A stretch of DNA of 64,000 nucleotides from Sulfitobacter sp. OXR-159 (GCF_034377145.1 NZ_CP139707.1:1-64000), one strand, 5' to 3'. Positions 29,405 through 39,931 are shown, counted from the stretch's first letter. Translations and numbers: made by a program. Notes: generated from the sequence alone by a model not told the origin.

Positions 29405-32107
29405 TCAGGTGATCTGGCCGTGGCAGTGCTTGAACTTCTTGCCAGAACCGCAGGGGCAGAGATCGTTCCGGCCCGGGCTGCCCCATGTGGACGGATCGTT
29501 TTCATCAAAGCCCGGTGCGGCGGCCTCGGCCTGCTCAGATGCCTCATCTGCGGCCTCGGTGGCAGCGGCCTGCATGGCGGCCTGACGGGTGGCCATTTCC
29601 TGCATCATCTCGCGGCGCTGCTCTTCGCTCATCGGTTGGATTTGCCCCAGTTTCTGGGTCACGTCCTGCCGCAGACTGTCGAGCATCGTCTCAAACAGTT
29701 GGAAGGCTTCGTTTTTATACTCGTTCAGCGGGTCGCGCTGCGCGTAGCTGCGGAAACCCACGACCGAACGCAGATGTTCCAGCGTCAGCAGGTGGTCGCG
29801 CCATTTGGTGTCGATGGCCTGCAACAACAACTGTTTCTCGATGTTGCGCATGTTCTCTTCGCCGAAAGCCTCGGCCTTTTTTGCCATCAGCTCATCCGTG
29901 GACTGCATCAGACGTTCGCGGATTACCTCGTCATCCACGCCATCTTCTTCGCACCATGCGATGATCGGCACATCGACGTTCAACTGTTCGATCACCGCGG
30001 CATAGAAACCTTGGGTGTCCCACTGATCGGCGTAGGTTTTGGGCGGCATATAGGTGTCGATCAGATCGTCGATCACCTGCTCGCGCATGTCGGTGACGAT
30101 CTCATTGAGGTTGTCCGCCTCCATGATCTCGCGGCGCTGGCCAAAGATCACTTTACGCTGCTCGTTCATCACGTCGTCGAACTTCAAAAGCTGCTTGCGG
30201 ATGTCAAAGTTGCGGCCTTCGACCTTTGCCTGCGCGCGCTCCAGCGATTTGTTCACCCAAGGGTGCACGATGGCTTCGCCTTCTTTCAGACCCAGCGTGG
30301 TCAGAACCTTCTCCAGCCGTTCCGAGCCGAAGATGCGCATCAAGTCATCTTCGAGCGACAGGAAGAAAGAGGTGCGGCCCGGATCGCCCTGACGGCCCGA
30401 ACGGCCCCGCAACTGGTTGTCGATCCGGCGGCTCTCGTGACGCTCAGACGCCAGAACATAAAGACCACCGGCCTCCAGCACCTTTTGCTTTTCCTCGGCG
30501 TGCTGCGCTTCGATCTGGGCGCGGATGTTGGCCGGATCGGCCTCCGGATCGGCATCCAGCGCGTCGAGCACTTTGAGCTCGACGTTGCCGCCCAGCTGAA
30601 TGTCGGTGCCGCGGCCCGCCATGTTGGTGGCGATGGTCACGGCGCCCAGCTTGCCAGCTTCGGCGATGATCTGCGCTTCTTGCTCGTGCTGGCGGGCGTT
30701 AAGCACGTTATGCTCGATCCCGTCGGCGGTCAGCATGGCGCTGAGCTGTTCAGACTTTTCGATCGAGGTGGTGCCGACAAGGCAAGGCTGACCCTTGGCG
30801 TGGGCCTCCTTCACCTTTTCAATCATCGCCTCGTATTTCTCGCGCGCGGTGCGGTAAACGGCATCGTCTTCGTCGACACGGGCAATCGGCACGTTGGTCG
30901 GCACTTCGACAACGCCAAGGCCGTAAATCTCGGCGAATTCCTCAGCTTCGGTCAGGGCCGTGCCGGTCATGCCGCCCAGTTTGTTGTAAAGACGGAAGTA
31001 GTTCTGGAAGGTAACGCTTGCGAGGGTCACGTTCTCGGGCTGGATATCGACGCCCTCTTTGGCCTCGATCGCTTGGTGCAGACCATCCGACAAGCGGCGG
31101 CCCGGCATCATGCGGCCCGTGAATTCGTCGATCAGCGTCACCGCGCCATCGCGGACGATGTAATCTTTGTCGCGCTGGAACAGCTTGTGCGCGCGCAGAC
31201 CTTGGTTGACGTGGTGCACGATGGTCGTGCTTTCGGGATCATAAAGGGTCATCCCCTCTTCGATCAGATCACGGGCGCGCAACTGCTCTTCGAGGAACTC
31301 ATTGCCCTCATCGGTGAAGGTCACATTGCGGGTTTTCTCGTCGAGCTCGTAATGCTCATCAGTCAGCGAGGGGATCAGCGCGTCGATGATCTGGTACATC
31401 TCCGAGCGGTCCTGCGAGGGGCCAGAGATGATCAGCGGCGTCCGCGCTTCGTCGATCAGAATACTGTCGACCTCGTCCACGATGGCAAAGTTATGCCCGC
31501 GCTGCAGCATGTCCGACAGGTTCGACTTCATGTTGTCGCGCAGATAATCGAAGCCCAACTCGTTGTTTGTGGCATAAGTGATGTCGCAGGCATAGGCCGC
31601 GCGCTTCTGGTCTTCGGGCATGCCGGAATAGGCGACCCCGGTGGTCAAGCCCAACGCGCCAAAGACTTTACTCATCCATTCGGCGTCACGTTTCGCGAGG
31701 TATTCGTTCACCGTCACCACATGCACGCCTTTATGCGTGAGCCCGTTGAGGTAGGCTGCAAAGGTCGCGGTCAGGGTCTTGCCCTCACCGGTCTTCTGCT
31801 CGGCGATATTGCCTTGATGCAGGAAAATCCCGCCCAGAAGCTGAGTGTCGAAGGCGCGCAGGCCAAGGGTACGGCGCGCAGCCTCGCGGCAGTTGGCAAA
31901 GGCTTCGGGCAGCAGATCGTCAAGGTCCTCGCCCGCATCGGCCCGTTTGGCCAACTCTTCCGTGCGCAGCTTGATCTCGTCGTCGCTTAGCTTTTCGAAT
32001 TCAGGCTCCAGCGCATTGATCCGTGCCACAAGCGGACGGGTCGCCTTGATCTTCCGGTCGTTTGGCGTGCCAAAGACCTTTTTGGCGATTGTTCCGATAC
32101 CCAGCAT
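29405..32107 (-). CDS. secA: Preprotein translocase ATPase SecA
   Basis: Motor ATPase that pushes unfolded preproteins through SecYEG. The 900-residue protein has [17 protein letters not shown], Walker A near [31 protein letters not shown] and DEAD-like motifs, the helical wing and scaffold regions, and the C-terminal zinc motif [13 protein letters not shown] used for SecB binding. The start at 32107 ([13 protein letters not shown]) has GGGAG upstream; a longer frame begins in the promoter region and is rejected. It heads a three-gene minus-strand group. Confidence 0.96.
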   Translation of the reverse strand: MLGIGTIAKKVFGTPNDRKIKATRPLVARINALEPEFEKLSDDEIKLRTEELAKRADAGEDLDDLLPEAFANCREAARRTLGLRAFDTQLLGGIFLHQGNIAEQKTGEGKTLTATFAAYLNGLTHKGVHVVTVNEYLAKRDAEWMSKVFGALGLTTGVAYSGMPEDQKRAAYACDITYATNNELGFDYLRDNMKSNLSDMLQRGHNFAIVDEVDSILIDEARTPLIISGPSQDRSEMYQIIDALIPSLTDEHYELDEKTRNVTFTDEGNEFLEEQLRARDLIEEGMTLYDPESTTIVHHVNQGLRAHKLFQRDKDYIVRDGAVTLIDEFTGRMMPGRRLSDGLHQAIEAKEGVDIQPENVTLASVTFQNYFRLYNKLGGMTGTALTEAEEFAEIYGLGVVEVPTNVPIARVDEDDAVYRTAREKYEAMIEKVKEAHAKGQPCLVGTTSIEKSEQLSAMLTADGIEHNVLNARQHEQEAQIIAEAGKLGAVTIATNMAGRGTDIQLGGNVELKVLDALDADPEADPANIRAQIEAQHAEEKQKVLEAGGLYVLASERHESRRIDNQLRGRSGRQGDPGRTSFFLSLEDDLMRIFGSERLEKVLTTLGLKEGEAIVHPWVNKSLERAQAKVEGRNFDIRKQLLKFDDVMNEQRKVIFGQRREIMEADNLNEIVTDMREQVIDDLIDTYMPPKTYADQWDTQGFYAAVIEQLNVDVPIIAWCEEDGVDDEVIRERLMQSTDELMAKKAEAFGEENMRNIEKQLLLQAIDTKWRDHLLTLEHLRSVVGFRSYAQRDPLNEYKNEAFQLFETMLDSLRQDVTQKLGQIQPMSEEQRREMMQEMATRQAAMQAAATEAADEASEQAEAAAPGFDENDPSTWGSPGRNDLCPCGSGKKFKHCHGQIT

Positions 32108-32211
32108 GTAATCTCCCGCCGAAGTTATGATGTCTTGCGCCGATCTGGTTGCCGAGCGCCATGGCAGCCCATAGATAGTGGATGAGCCCGCGCCTCTCAG
32201 CGCCATAAGGC

Positions 32212-32240
32212 GATGTAAGGGGCGTGCCATACACTGTCAA
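32212..32240 (-). promoter_or_regulatory. Candidate secA promoter
   Basis: On the minus strand TTGACA (32240-32235) is a perfect -35, followed 17 bp later by TACATC (32217-32212). The -10 matches only 3 of 6, so strength is uncertain. It would give a leader of about 100 nt. An inverted repeat, GTAGCAG-CC-CTGCTAC (32242-32257), lies immediately upstream. Confidence 0.5.
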
Positions 32241-32280
32241 TGTAGCAGCCCTGCTACGAAGGAAGCGATTGGATCCAACC

Positions 32281-33129
32281 ATGCAAAAACCCCTCACTTT
32301 TCTGTCGTCTTTGGCGCTTGCCGCCGCTGTGGCGCTGCCTGTAGCCGCCCAAGACGAACCGAGTGTCGACACGGTTGTTGCCACCGTCAACGACACTGAA
32401 ATCACGCTTGGCCATATGCTCGTGGCGCGTGCCAGCCTGCCGCAGCAGTATCAGCAACTGCCTGATGACGTGCTGTTCCAAGGGATCCTCGATCAGCTTG
32501 TGCAGCAGACAGCCCTTGCCGACAGCTTTACTGGCGAATTGCCGCCGCGCGTGACCCTGTCGATCGAAAACGAGACACGCTCGCTCACCGCTGGCGAGGC
32601 GATCGAAGGCGTTATGGCCGAAGATGTCAGCGACGAAGAACTGCAAGCCGCCTATGACGCGCAGTTTAAAGACGCGGAGCCTGAGAAAGAATTCAACGCC
32701 TCGCATATCCTTGTCGAAACCAAGGAAGAAGCCGACGCGATCAAGGCTGAACTCGACGGCGGCGCGGACTTTGCCGAAGTCGCCAAAGAGAAATCGACCG
32801 GCCCCTCCGGCCCCGGTGGCGGTTCCTTGGGTTGGTTCGGCCCCGGCATGATGGTCCCCGAGTTTGAAGAAGCCGTCGCCGGCATGGAAGCAGGTGGCGT
32901 ATCTGAGCCGGTGGAAACCCAGTTCGGCTGGCATGTTATCAAGCTGAACGAGACCCGCACAGGCGAAGCGCCTGCGCTGGAAGATGTGCGCGAAGAGCTT
33001 GAGACCCAAGTGCGCCAGACCAAAGTGCAGGAAGCCATCGAAAGCCTGACCGAGGCCGCCGAGGTTGACCGCAGCGCCGCCGAAGGCATCGACCCAACTG
33101 TTCTTAAAAACATTGAATGGCTGAACTGA
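32281..33129 (+). CDS. Parvulin-type peptidyl-prolyl isomerase, exported
   Basis: Periplasmic folding factor that isomerises proline peptide bonds. The 282-residue protein has a signal peptide ending at about 23 (LSSLALAAAVALPVAA), an N-terminal SurA-like helical region, and a PpiC domain at about 135-230 (FNASHILVETKEEA, GGSLGWFGPGMMVPEFEEA, TQFGWHVIKL). The start at 32281 was chosen because it begins the signal peptide. It is divergent from secA and 3 bp upstream of argJ, which may share its transcript. Confidence 0.88.
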   Translation: MQKPLTFLSSLALAAAVALPVAAQDEPSVDTVVATVNDTEITLGHMLVARASLPQQYQQLPDDVLFQGILDQLVQQTALADSFTGELPPRVTLSIENETRSLTAGEAIEGVMAEDVSDEELQAAYDAQFKDAEPEKEFNASHILVETKEEADAIKAELDGGADFAEVAKEKSTGPSGPGGGSLGWFGPGMMVPEFEEAVAGMEAGGVSEPVETQFGWHVIKLNETRTGEAPALEDVREELETQVRQTKVQEAIESLTEAAEVDRSAAEGIDPTVLKNIEWLN

Positions 33130-33132
33130 CCC

Positions 33133-34359
33133 ATGGGTAAATCACTGGCTGTCTCGCCGCTCGCCCCGGCCCGTTTTCCCGACCTTCCGGTTATTGACGG
33201 CGTGACATTCGCCACCATCGCCGCTGGCGTCCGCTATCAGGGGCGCACCGATGTGATGTTGGCGAAGCTGGCACCGGGCAGTGCTGTGGCGGGGGCGTTC
33301 ACACGCTCTGCCACCCGCGCGGCCCCGGTGCTGGACTGCCAGGCAAAAATCGGCGGCGCCTCGGATGAGGGCGCCGCCATCGTCGTGAACTCTGGCAATG
33401 CCAACGCCTTTACCGGGCGGGGCGGCACCGACGCGGTCGAGGCGATTACCGCCGCCACCGCCGAAGCCTGCGGCGTGCCGCAATCGCGGGTTTTCACGTC
33501 GTCCACCGGCGTCATCGGCGAACCCCTGCCCCACGAACGGATCACCGCCGTGCTGGGCGACCTCCACGCGAAACTCGACCCTGCGGGCATCGAAGACGCC
33601 GCGCGGGCCATCATGACAACGGATACTTTCCCCAAAGGCGCCAGCGCGACCGTAGAGATCGACGGCAAAACCGTCTCAATCGCTGGGATCGCCAAAGGCT
33701 CGGGCATGATCGCGCCCGATATGGCCACCATGCTGGTCTATATCTTTACCGATGCGGGTATCGCGACAGATGCGCTGCAACACCGCCTCTCGACCCATAC
33801 CGAGACGACATTCAACTGCATCACCGTCGACAGCGATACTTCCACCTCGGACGCGCTGATCATGGCCGCGACAGGGGCCTCAGGTGTCGATGTGTCGGAT
33901 AACGAAGCCTTCGACACGGCGCTGCGAGACGTGATGATGGACCTTGCACATCAGGTCGTCAAAGACGGCGAAGGCGCGCAGAAATTCGTCGAAGTGGCCG
34001 TCACCGGTGCCTCTAACGATGACGAGGCCAAGGTCCACGCCATGGCCATCGCCAATTCGCCGCTGATCAAAACCGCCATCGCTGGGGAAGACCCCAACTG
34101 GGGCCGCGTCGTCATGGCCATCGGGAAATCAGGCGCTCCGGCAGACCGCGACCGCCTGTCGATCCGCTTTGGGGATATTGAAGTCGCCCGCGACGGCTGG
34201 CGCAGCCCCGACTATTCCGAAGAAGATGCCGCCGCCCATATGAAGGGCCAGAATGTCGTCATCGGCGTTGATCTGGGCCTCGGCGAAGGCCGCTGCACCG
34301 TCTGGACCTGTGACCTTACCCACGGCTACATCGACATCAACGCCGACTACCGGTCCTGA
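33133..34359 (+). CDS. argJ: Glutamate N-acetyltransferase / ornithine acetyltransferase
   Basis: Transfers the acetyl group from N-acetylornithine to glutamate in the cyclic arginine pathway. The 408-residue precursor cuts itself at the conserved ATML motif: T199 in MIAPDMATMLV is the nucleophile and new N-terminus of the beta chain. KGSGMIAPDM upstream and DSDTSTSDALI and EDPNWGRV downstream are also family-typical. The signature residues are intact, so it should be active. mutT follows 4 bp later. Confidence 0.93.
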   Translation: MGKSLAVSPLAPARFPDLPVIDGVTFATIAAGVRYQGRTDVMLAKLAPGSAVAGAFTRSATRAAPVLDCQAKIGGASDEGAAIVVNSGNANAFTGRGGTDAVEAITAATAEACGVPQSRVFTSSTGVIGEPLPHERITAVLGDLHAKLDPAGIEDAARAIMTTDTFPKGASATVEIDGKTVSIAGIAKGSGMIAPDMATMLVYIFTDAGIATDALQHRLSTHTETTFNCITVDSDTSTSDALIMAATGASGVDVSDNEAFDTALRDVMMDLAHQVVKDGEGAQKFVEVAVTGASNDDEAKVHAMAIANSPLIKTAIAGEDPNWGRVVMAIGKSGAPADRDRLSIRFGDIEVARDGWRSPDYSEEDAAAHMKGQNVVIGVDLGLGEGRCTVWTCDLTHGYIDINADYRS

Positions 34360-34363
34360 TCCG

Positions 34364-34762
34364 ATGAAGACAGTGCTCGTTTCCGCGGCGGCCTTGATCG
34401 ATATCGATGGCCGCGTGCTTTTGGCACAGCGGCCCGAAGGTAAGCCAATGGCGGGCCTATGGGAGTTTCCCGGCGGCAAGATCGAACCCGGTGAAACGCC
34501 AGAGGCGGCGTTGATCCGGGAGTTGCACGAAGAGTTGGGGATCGAGACATGGGCATCCTGTCTCGCGCCGCTGACCTTTGCCAGCCATAGCTACAGTAAT
34601 TTTCATCTGCTGATGCCGCTTTTTGCCTGTCGCAAATGGGGCGGCACCCCGGTTTCGCGCGAAGGGCAGACCCTGAAATGGGTACGTCCCAATGAAATGC
34701 GCGGCTATCCGATGCCCGAAGCAGACGTGCCGCTCATATCAATATTGCGTGATTGGCTCTAG
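34364..34762 (+). CDS. mutT: 8-oxo-dGTP diphosphatase MutT
   Basis: Removes oxidised GTP from the nucleotide pool before it is misincorporated. The 132-residue protein carries the Nudix box G38x5E44x7R52E53xxE56E57xG59 within GGKIEPGETPEAAL and IRELHEELGIE. Length and the C-terminal RPNEMRGYPMPEADVP match MutT rather than other Nudix enzymes. The start at 34364 is 4 bp after argJ, so it is probably co-transcribed. Confidence 0.85.
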   Translation: MKTVLVSAAALIDIDGRVLLAQRPEGKPMAGLWEFPGGKIEPGETPEAALIRELHEELGIETWASCLAPLTFASHSYSNFHLLMPLFACRKWGGTPVSREGQTLKWVRPNEMRGYPMPEADVPLISILRDWL

Positions 34763-34879
34763 CCTAGAGTGGCAGAATTGCACTAGTGATCCCCAATCAC
34801 TCAGCATGTTGCGGATTTTTTAACCCAAAGCGCACCATCCTGAGGCAGAGTTGTAACATCTGTATGAAAGGGTGCCGAC

Positions 34880-35002
34880 ATGTTGAGAACCATCGCAATC
34901 GGAAGTTCCATTTACGTTCAGGGTATTTTTGTAAAAATGTTGGCGGGCGGTCGCATGGCCGTTCAAGTCGACGGTAAGATTTTCGAAGGCAAACCAGTCT
35001 GA
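34880..35002 (+). CDS. Small 40-residue ORF, unknown function
   Basis: An ATG at 34880 preceded by AAAGGG with 7-nt spacing opens a 40-codon frame (MLRTIAIGSSIYVQGIF at the start, VDGKIFEGKPV at the end). The composition is protein-like: a hydrophobic N-terminal part and a glycine-rich middle, with no frame shift or rare codons apparent. A very stable hairpin follows 9 nt after the stop. It lies in an otherwise geneless 320-bp gap between mutT and the lipid-kinase-like gene. I do not recognise the family. Confidence 0.55.
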   Translation: MLRTIAIGSSIYVQGIFVKMLAGGRMAVQVDGKIFEGKPV

Positions 35003-35011
35003 AAAATCTGC

Positions 35012-35049
35012 GTGGAACGCCTATTTAGGTGAACAAATAGGCGTTCCAC
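35012..35049 (+). terminator. Perfect 15-bp hairpin after the small ORF
   Basis: GTGGAACGCCTATTT (35012-35026) and AAATAGGCGTTCCAC (35035-35049) pair perfectly with an 8-nt loop. It is followed by CGCGTTTCCCC, a weak T tract. It may end the small transcript or protect its 3' end. The next gene starts 34 nt further on. Confidence 0.6.
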
Positions 35050-35082
35050 CGCGTTTCCCCTGAGCATTTGGCAGGGGATTTT

Positions 35083-36000
35083 ATGTCATCGAAGCGCGCT
35101 ATTGTCATCCTGAACCGCGGTTCGGGCCGTCAAAACGGTGACCAAGCCGAAAGCACTATCCGATCCGCCTTTGCGCGGCACGGGGTCACGGCGGAATTCA
35201 TTCACATCGACAAACGGAACGATCCGGCCAGTGCAGCCCGGCAGGCTTTGTCTCAGCCTGAAGGCATCATTGCCGTGGCCGGGGGGGATGGCACGATCTC
35301 TGGCGTGTCCTCGGCTATGAAGGATCAGGGCCGCCCGCTTGGCATCATCCCGCAGGGCACCTTCAACTATTTCGCGCGGTCGATGGGCATCCCAGAAGAC
35401 CTGCAAGAAGCGGTTGATGTCATCGCAGGTGGCGAGAGCCGCGCGGTGCATGTGGCGACGATCAACGGCGAGACCTTCTTGAACAATGCCAGCATCGGCG
35501 CCTACCCGGCGATCCTTAAGACCCGGGAGGGCATCTATCGCCGCTGGGGCCGCAGTCGGATCGCCGCCTATTGGTCGGTGATCAAAGCTCTGATAGATTT
35601 CCGCACCTCGCTCAAGCTAACCATCGTGGTCGACGGCAAAGAGACCGAGCTCCGGACCCCGCTTGTATTTGCCGTCAACAACGCCTTTCAATTGGATCAA
35701 ATGGGGCTCGACGGGCAAGACTGTATCGCGCGCGGCGATATGGTGCTGCTGGTCGCCCCCGATACCTACCGCTTTGGCCTGCTGCGCCATGCGGTGGCGT
35801 TGGCCACGGGCATGGCGAAACATCATACCGATTATGAAATGCTCTGCGGGTCAGAGATCGAAATACGCATGAAACAGCGCAAACGATATGTCGCGCGGGA
35901 CGGGGAGATTGCGGTGATGAAGGGCCCCTTTAGGCTCACCCGTGCAACCTCTCCCATCCATATTTTCGTCCCCCGCGCCTCTGGAAAGGACGTGCGATGA
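35083..36000 (+). CDS. Diacylglycerol/lipid kinase-like protein (DAGK_cat)
   Basis: A 305-residue protein with the catalytic fold of diacylglycerol and sphingosine kinases: NRGSG (11-15) and the nucleotide-binding GGDGT (67-71), then IIPQGTFNYFARSMGIP. Probably phosphorylates a membrane lipid, but the substrate is not clear. The start at 35083 has AGGGG upstream. A TTG 15 bases upstream is less likely. It overlaps the next gene (ATGA), so the two are co-translated. Confidence 0.82.
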   Translation: MSSKRAIVILNRGSGRQNGDQAESTIRSAFARHGVTAEFIHIDKRNDPASAARQALSQPEGIIAVAGGDGTISGVSSAMKDQGRPLGIIPQGTFNYFARSMGIPEDLQEAVDVIAGGESRAVHVATINGETFLNNASIGAYPAILKTREGIYRRWGRSRIAAYWSVIKALIDFRTSLKLTIVVDGKETELRTPLVFAVNNAFQLDQMGLDGQDCIARGDMVLLVAPDTYRFGLLRHAVALATGMAKHHTDYEMLCGSEIEIRMKQRKRYVARDGEIAVMKGPFRLTRATSPIHIFVPRASGKDVR

Positions 36001-36803
36001 GCCGCTTGATCCACCTATCCGACCTGCACTTCGGCAAGGACCGGCCCGACCTTCTTATGCCCTTGTTGGAGGCCGTGAACGGCTATGACCCCGATCTGGT
36101 GATCATCTCGGGTGATCTGACCCAACGGGCGAGGGAAAAGGAATACCGTGCGGCGCGGGCCTTTATCGACCGGATCAATGCGCCTGTCTTGAGCGTGCCG
36201 GGCAACCACGACATCCCCCTGCACCGGCCCTTTACCCGGTTCTTGGCCCCATGGCGTTACTACCGGCGCTGGATTCATCATGATCTGACCCCGGTGCACG
36301 AAGGCGCGGATTTCGTCGCTGTGGGGATCAACACCGTCGACCGCTTCAAATGGCAGACCGGCAAACTGGGCCTGCGCCGTTTGGGGCGGGCCTGCCGTGC
36401 CCTGTCGCGCGGCAGGAAGAACACGTTGCGCATTGCGGTGTGCCACCATCCGCTGGATCACCCCAATGAAACTGACAAGCGGCCCATTCCGGGCGCGCAG
36501 CGGGCCTTGAAACGGCTTCTGGACTGCGGCGCGGACCTGATCCTGTCAGGCCATCTGCACATCTGGCACGCAGGCACCTTTGCCCACCCGGCACCGGAGC
36601 ATGACGGCCATCTGGCGATCCAGTTGCATGCGGGCACCAGCCTGTCGTCGCGCCAGCGCGGGGAGCCGAATGATTTCAATTTGATCGATATCTCGCCCCT
36701 ACACGTCAACCTTGCGCGGATCAGCTTTGACGACGGCAAAAAGGCCTTCACAAAAGCAGAGGCCCGGCAATTTGACCGGGCCTCTGGGGAATTTGTCTTG
36801 TAA
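35997..36803 (+). CDS. Calcineurin-like metallophosphoesterase
   Basis: A 268-residue metal-dependent phosphoesterase. The five conserved blocks are present: D9xH11 (LSDLHFG), GDLTQR with D40, GNHD (N70, H71), CHHP and GHLHIWH. This is the general calcineurin/Ser-Thr phosphatase-like fold; the substrate is unknown, and linkage to the lipid kinase suggests a phospholipid or nucleotide ester. The last ~50 bases also contain the terminator for the convergent infB operon. Confidence 0.83.
   Translation: MSRLIHLSDLHFGKDRPDLLMPLLEAVNGYDPDLVIISGDLTQRAREKEYRAARAFIDRINAPVLSVPGNHDIPLHRPFTRFLAPWRYYRRWIHHDLTPVHEGADFVAVGINTVDRFKWQTGKLGLRRLGRACRALSRGRKNTLRIAVCHHPLDHPNETDKRPIPGAQRALKRLLDCGADLILSGHLHIWHAGTFAHPAPEHDGHLAIQLHAGTSLSSRQRGEPNDFNLIDISPLHVNLARISFDDGKKAFTKAEARQFDRASGEFVL
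36752..36786 (-). terminator. Terminator for the infB operon, inside the phosphoesterase gene
   Basis: CAGAGGCCCGG (36757-36767) and CCGGGCCTCTG (36776-36786) form a perfect 11-bp stem with an 8-nt loop. Read on the minus strand the hairpin is followed by CTTTTG, a usable T tract, 27 nt after the infB stop. It lies wholly within the 3' end of the convergent coding sequence. Confidence 0.65.
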
Positions 36804-36812
36804 GCGCTTGGC

Positions 36813-39281
36813 TTAGGCCAATGTGCGGGTCACTTCTTCGCGCTCGAAAATCTCGATCACATCGTCGGGACGAATGTCATCGTAGTTCTCGAATGCCATG
36901 CCGCATTCCTGACCGGACTGAACCTCGGGCACTTCGTCTTTGAAGCGCTTGAGCGTTTTCAGCGTGCCTTCGTGGATCACGACGTTGTCGCGCAGCAGAC
37001 GCACACCGGCGCTGCGGCGGGCGACGCCCTCGGTGACCAGACAGCCTGCGACTTTGCCCACACCGGTGACCTTGAAGACTTCTTTGATGTTGGCATAGCC
37101 AATGAAGTTCTCTTTGATCTCGGCACTCAGCAGGCCGCTCGCAGCCGCTTTCACGTCATCCACAAGGTCATAGATGACCGAGTAGTAGCGGATTTCGACG
37201 CCCTTCTGGTTCGCAGTGTTCCGCGCCGAAGCATTGGCACGCACGTTGAAGCCCATGATCGGTGCGCCCGAAGCTTCGGCCAGACCGACATCCGTCTCGG
37301 TGATCGCGCCCACACCGGAGTGCAGAACCCGAACGCGGACTTCGTCGTTGCCGATTTTCTCCATCGCTTGAACGATCGCTTCGGCAGAACCCTGCACGTC
37401 GGCTTTGACCAAGATCGGCAGCTCGCTGACGTCTTCGTTCGCCTTGGCATTGGCCATAAGCTGTTCCAGCGTCGTCGCAGCTCCAGCAGCGGCACGTTTG
37501 TCCTTAGCTGCATTGGCGCGGTATTCAGCGATTTCGCGAGCCTGCGCTTCAGTTTCAGTGACGTTCAGAACGTCACCGGCTTCTGGCGTGCCGTTGATGC
37601 CAAGCACCTCAACTGGGACCGAAGGACCTGCTTCTTTGACGCGCTCGCCTTGGTCGTTGATCAGCGCACGAACCTTACCGTACTGCTCACCCACAACAAA
37701 GATATCACCCTGACGCAGCGTGCCGTTCTGAACCAGAACAGTCGCAACAGGGCCGCGGCCCACATCAAGCTGCGCTTCGATCACCGCACCAACAGCGGCC
37801 CGGTCTGGGTTCGCCTTCAGTTCGAGGATCTCGGACTGCAATGCAATCGCTTCGAGCAGTTCATCCAGACCTTGGCCCGTTGCGGCCGAGACTTCGACAT
37901 CCTGCACATCACCGGACATCTTCTCGACGATGACTTCGTGCTGAAGCAGATCGGTACGGACTTTGTCGGGATTTGCGGCGGGTTTGTCGATCTTGTTGAT
38001 TGCCACGATCATCGGCACTTTGGCCGCTTTCGCGTGGGCAATCGCCTCGATCGTTTGCGGCATCACGGCGTCATCCGCCGCGACCACCAGAACCACGATA
38101 TCCGTTACCTGAGCCCCGCGCGAACGCATGGAGGTAAAGGCCGCGTGGCCGGGGGTGTCGAGGAAGGACAGAACCGCGCCATTGTCGGTCGTGACCTGAT
38201 AGGCACCGATGTGCTGGGTGATCCCGCCGGCTTCGCCAGCAACCACTTTCGCATTACGGATCGCGTCGAGCAGCGATGTTTTACCGTGGTCAACGTGGCC
38301 CATGATCGTGATCACAGGTGGACGACCTTGCAGGTCTTCGGGCTTGTCTACGATCTCTTTGATGACATCTTCGACATCAGAGTCGCTGACGCGCACAACC
38401 TTGTGGCCAAACTCTTCGATGATGAGTTCAGCGGTATCCGCGTCGATGGTTTCATTCTGCGTGACCATCATGCCGTTCTGCATCAGCGCTTTTACAACAG
38501 CGCCGGTCTTTTCGGCCATACGGTTGGCAAGCTCGGATACAACAATTGCCGGGGGCAGATTGACGTTGCGCACGATCTTCTCGCGCTCAACCTGACCACC
38601 CATGGCTTTTTGACGCGCACGCTCTTGCTTGCGCTTCATCTGCGCCATGGAACGCTGACGGCCACCTTCACCACCGTTGAGGGCTTGGTTCACTGTCAGC
38701 TTACCAGAACGGCGGCTGTCGCCACCCTTGCTACGCTTCTTGGTTTCGTCGCGGTCACGCTCTGTGGTTTTACGCGGCGTTGCGGCGGGCATGGGTTTGT
38801 TGCCCGGCTCACGCGCGGCGGCAGGTTCTGGCGCGGGAGCAGCAGCAGCCGCTTCGGCCTCTGCTTTGCGGCGCGCGTCTTCCTCGGCTTTCGCCTTGAG
38901 GCTTTCCTCGCGCTCACGCTCTTCGCGTTCTTTGGCTTCAATCTCGGCCCGGCGGCGCTCACGCTCTTCGGCGCGGGCCTTTTCCTCGGCCTCGCGTGCT
39001 GCGGCTTCCTCAACCTCACGGGCTTTGGCAGCCTGAACAGCTTTCAGACGACGCTCCATCTCGGCATCGGTGATGCCTGCGGGGCGCTTCTTGGGATCCC
39101 CAATCGGCCCGGCGCCCGGCCCGGTTGGTTTCTGGCCACCCGGCTTGGGCACCACAACACGCTTGCGCTTGGTTTCGACCACAACGTTTTTGGTACGCCC
39201 GTGGCTAAAGCTTTGCTTTACATTCCCCGGACGTGCGCCACCGCGCAGACCCAATGTTTTCTTGCCGTCACTATCGCTCAT
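36813..39281 (-). CDS. infB: Translation initiation factor IF-2
   Basis: GTPase that places initiator tRNA on the 30S subunit and promotes subunit joining. The 822-residue protein has a long N-terminal region rich in Lys, Arg, Glu and Ala with strong coiled-coil character, then the GTPase domain with G1 GHVDHGKTS near residue 325, DTPGHAAF and NKIDKP, and C-terminal C1-C2 domains. The length is usual for alphaproteobacteria. It is the last gene of the rimP-nusA-ylxR-infB operon. Confidence 0.95.
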   Translation of the reverse strand: MSDSDGKKTLGLRGGARPGNVKQSFSHGRTKNVVVETKRKRVVVPKPGGQKPTGPGAGPIGDPKKRPAGITDAEMERRLKAVQAAKAREVEEAAAREAEEKARAEERERRRAEIEAKEREEREREESLKAKAEEDARRKAEAEAAAAAPAPEPAAAREPGNKPMPAATPRKTTERDRDETKKRSKGGDSRRSGKLTVNQALNGGEGGRQRSMAQMKRKQERARQKAMGGQVEREKIVRNVNLPPAIVVSELANRMAEKTGAVVKALMQNGMMVTQNETIDADTAELIIEEFGHKVVRVSDSDVEDVIKEIVDKPEDLQGRPPVITIMGHVDHGKTSLLDAIRNAKVVAGEAGGITQHIGAYQVTTDNGAVLSFLDTPGHAAFTSMRSRGAQVTDIVVLVVAADDAVMPQTIEAIAHAKAAKVPMIVAINKIDKPAANPDKVRTDLLQHEVIVEKMSGDVQDVEVSAATGQGLDELLEAIALQSEILELKANPDRAAVGAVIEAQLDVGRGPVATVLVQNGTLRQGDIFVVGEQYGKVRALINDQGERVKEAGPSVPVEVLGINGTPEAGDVLNVTETEAQAREIAEYRANAAKDKRAAAGAATTLEQLMANAKANEDVSELPILVKADVQGSAEAIVQAMEKIGNDEVRVRVLHSGVGAITETDVGLAEASGAPIMGFNVRANASARNTANQKGVEIRYYSVIYDLVDDVKAAASGLLSAEIKENFIGYANIKEVFKVTGVGKVAGCLVTEGVARRSAGVRLLRDNVVIHEGTLKTLKRFKDEVPEVQSGQECGMAFENYDDIRPDDVIEIFEREEVTRTLA

Positions 39282-39290
39282 GAAGCTCGT

Positions 39291-39911
39291 CTATCCTTTC
39301 GGATGGCCGTTGCCACCCTCGTTTACGCGCACGCCTTTAAGTCGTCCGGCTTCCTCTACAACACGTTGCGTGAGTCCGCCAGAGGCGAGCGCCCCATGTA
39401 TCACAGTTTGGCGACCGAATGCCAAACCCAATTCATCGGCTGTCAACCAACCGATGTAGTGACCGTAATGAGGGGTGCTCAGCTTGGACTTACCGCGCCC
39501 TGACCCGTCTACGGCCTGTATCAATACTTCGGCCTCTTCGGTTTGCAACCAACCTTTGACCTTTTCGTAGCCGGCGACCGCCTTGCCTGCCTTGCGCTGG
39601 AGCGAGATCAAGTCCACCACCCGGCGCGCCAATTGTTGTTCGACTTCGTCGATCAACCCGTCTGGCAGCGTGACCGGCTGTTTCGCCGACCGAGCAAAGG
39701 CCTTTTTCCTTACCGCAAGTTCCAGCGCGGCACGGTCCGCCGAGACATAAATGCCCCGGCCCGGCAGTTTACCCAAAATATCTGGGTAAACCTGATTGTC
39801 CGGGCCGATCACAAAGCGGATCAACCCGTGTTTTGGCTGCACGTCGCCCGTGGCGATGCACTTGCGTTCCGCACCGTCTGAACGGTCATTCGAGGCGCCA
39901 CCGCGTCCCAT
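39291..39911 (-). CDS. YlxR/L7Ae fusion RNA-binding protein
   Basis: A 206-residue protein joining an N-terminal YlxR (DUF448) domain (RKCIATGDVQPKHGLIRFV, PDILGKLPGRGIYVS) to a C-terminal L7Ae-like domain (KAGKAVAGYEKVKGWL). The fusion is common in alphaproteobacteria between nusA and infB. It is probably RNA-binding and linked to transcription or ribosome function. The ATG at 39911 with GGGGG upstream is preferred over a TTG six bases upstream. Confidence 0.85.
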   Translation of the reverse strand: MGRGGASNDRSDGAERKCIATGDVQPKHGLIRFVIGPDNQVYPDILGKLPGRGIYVSADRAALELAVRKKAFARSAKQPVTLPDGLIDEVEQQLARRVVDLISLQRKAGKAVAGYEKVKGWLQTEEAEVLIQAVDGSGRGKSKLSTPHYGHYIGWLTADELGLAFGRQTVIHGALASGGLTQRVVEEAGRLKGVRVNEGGNGHPKG

Positions 39912-39931
39912 GTGCAACCCCCGAGGCCCGC

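Noticed and set aside
29381..31990. 869-codon frame antisense to secA
   Set aside because: Shadow of secA, which carries all expected motifs and a good start.
36972..39503. 843-codon frame antisense to infB
   Set aside because: Shadow of infB; repetitive Arg/Leu/Phe-type composition of an antisense frame.
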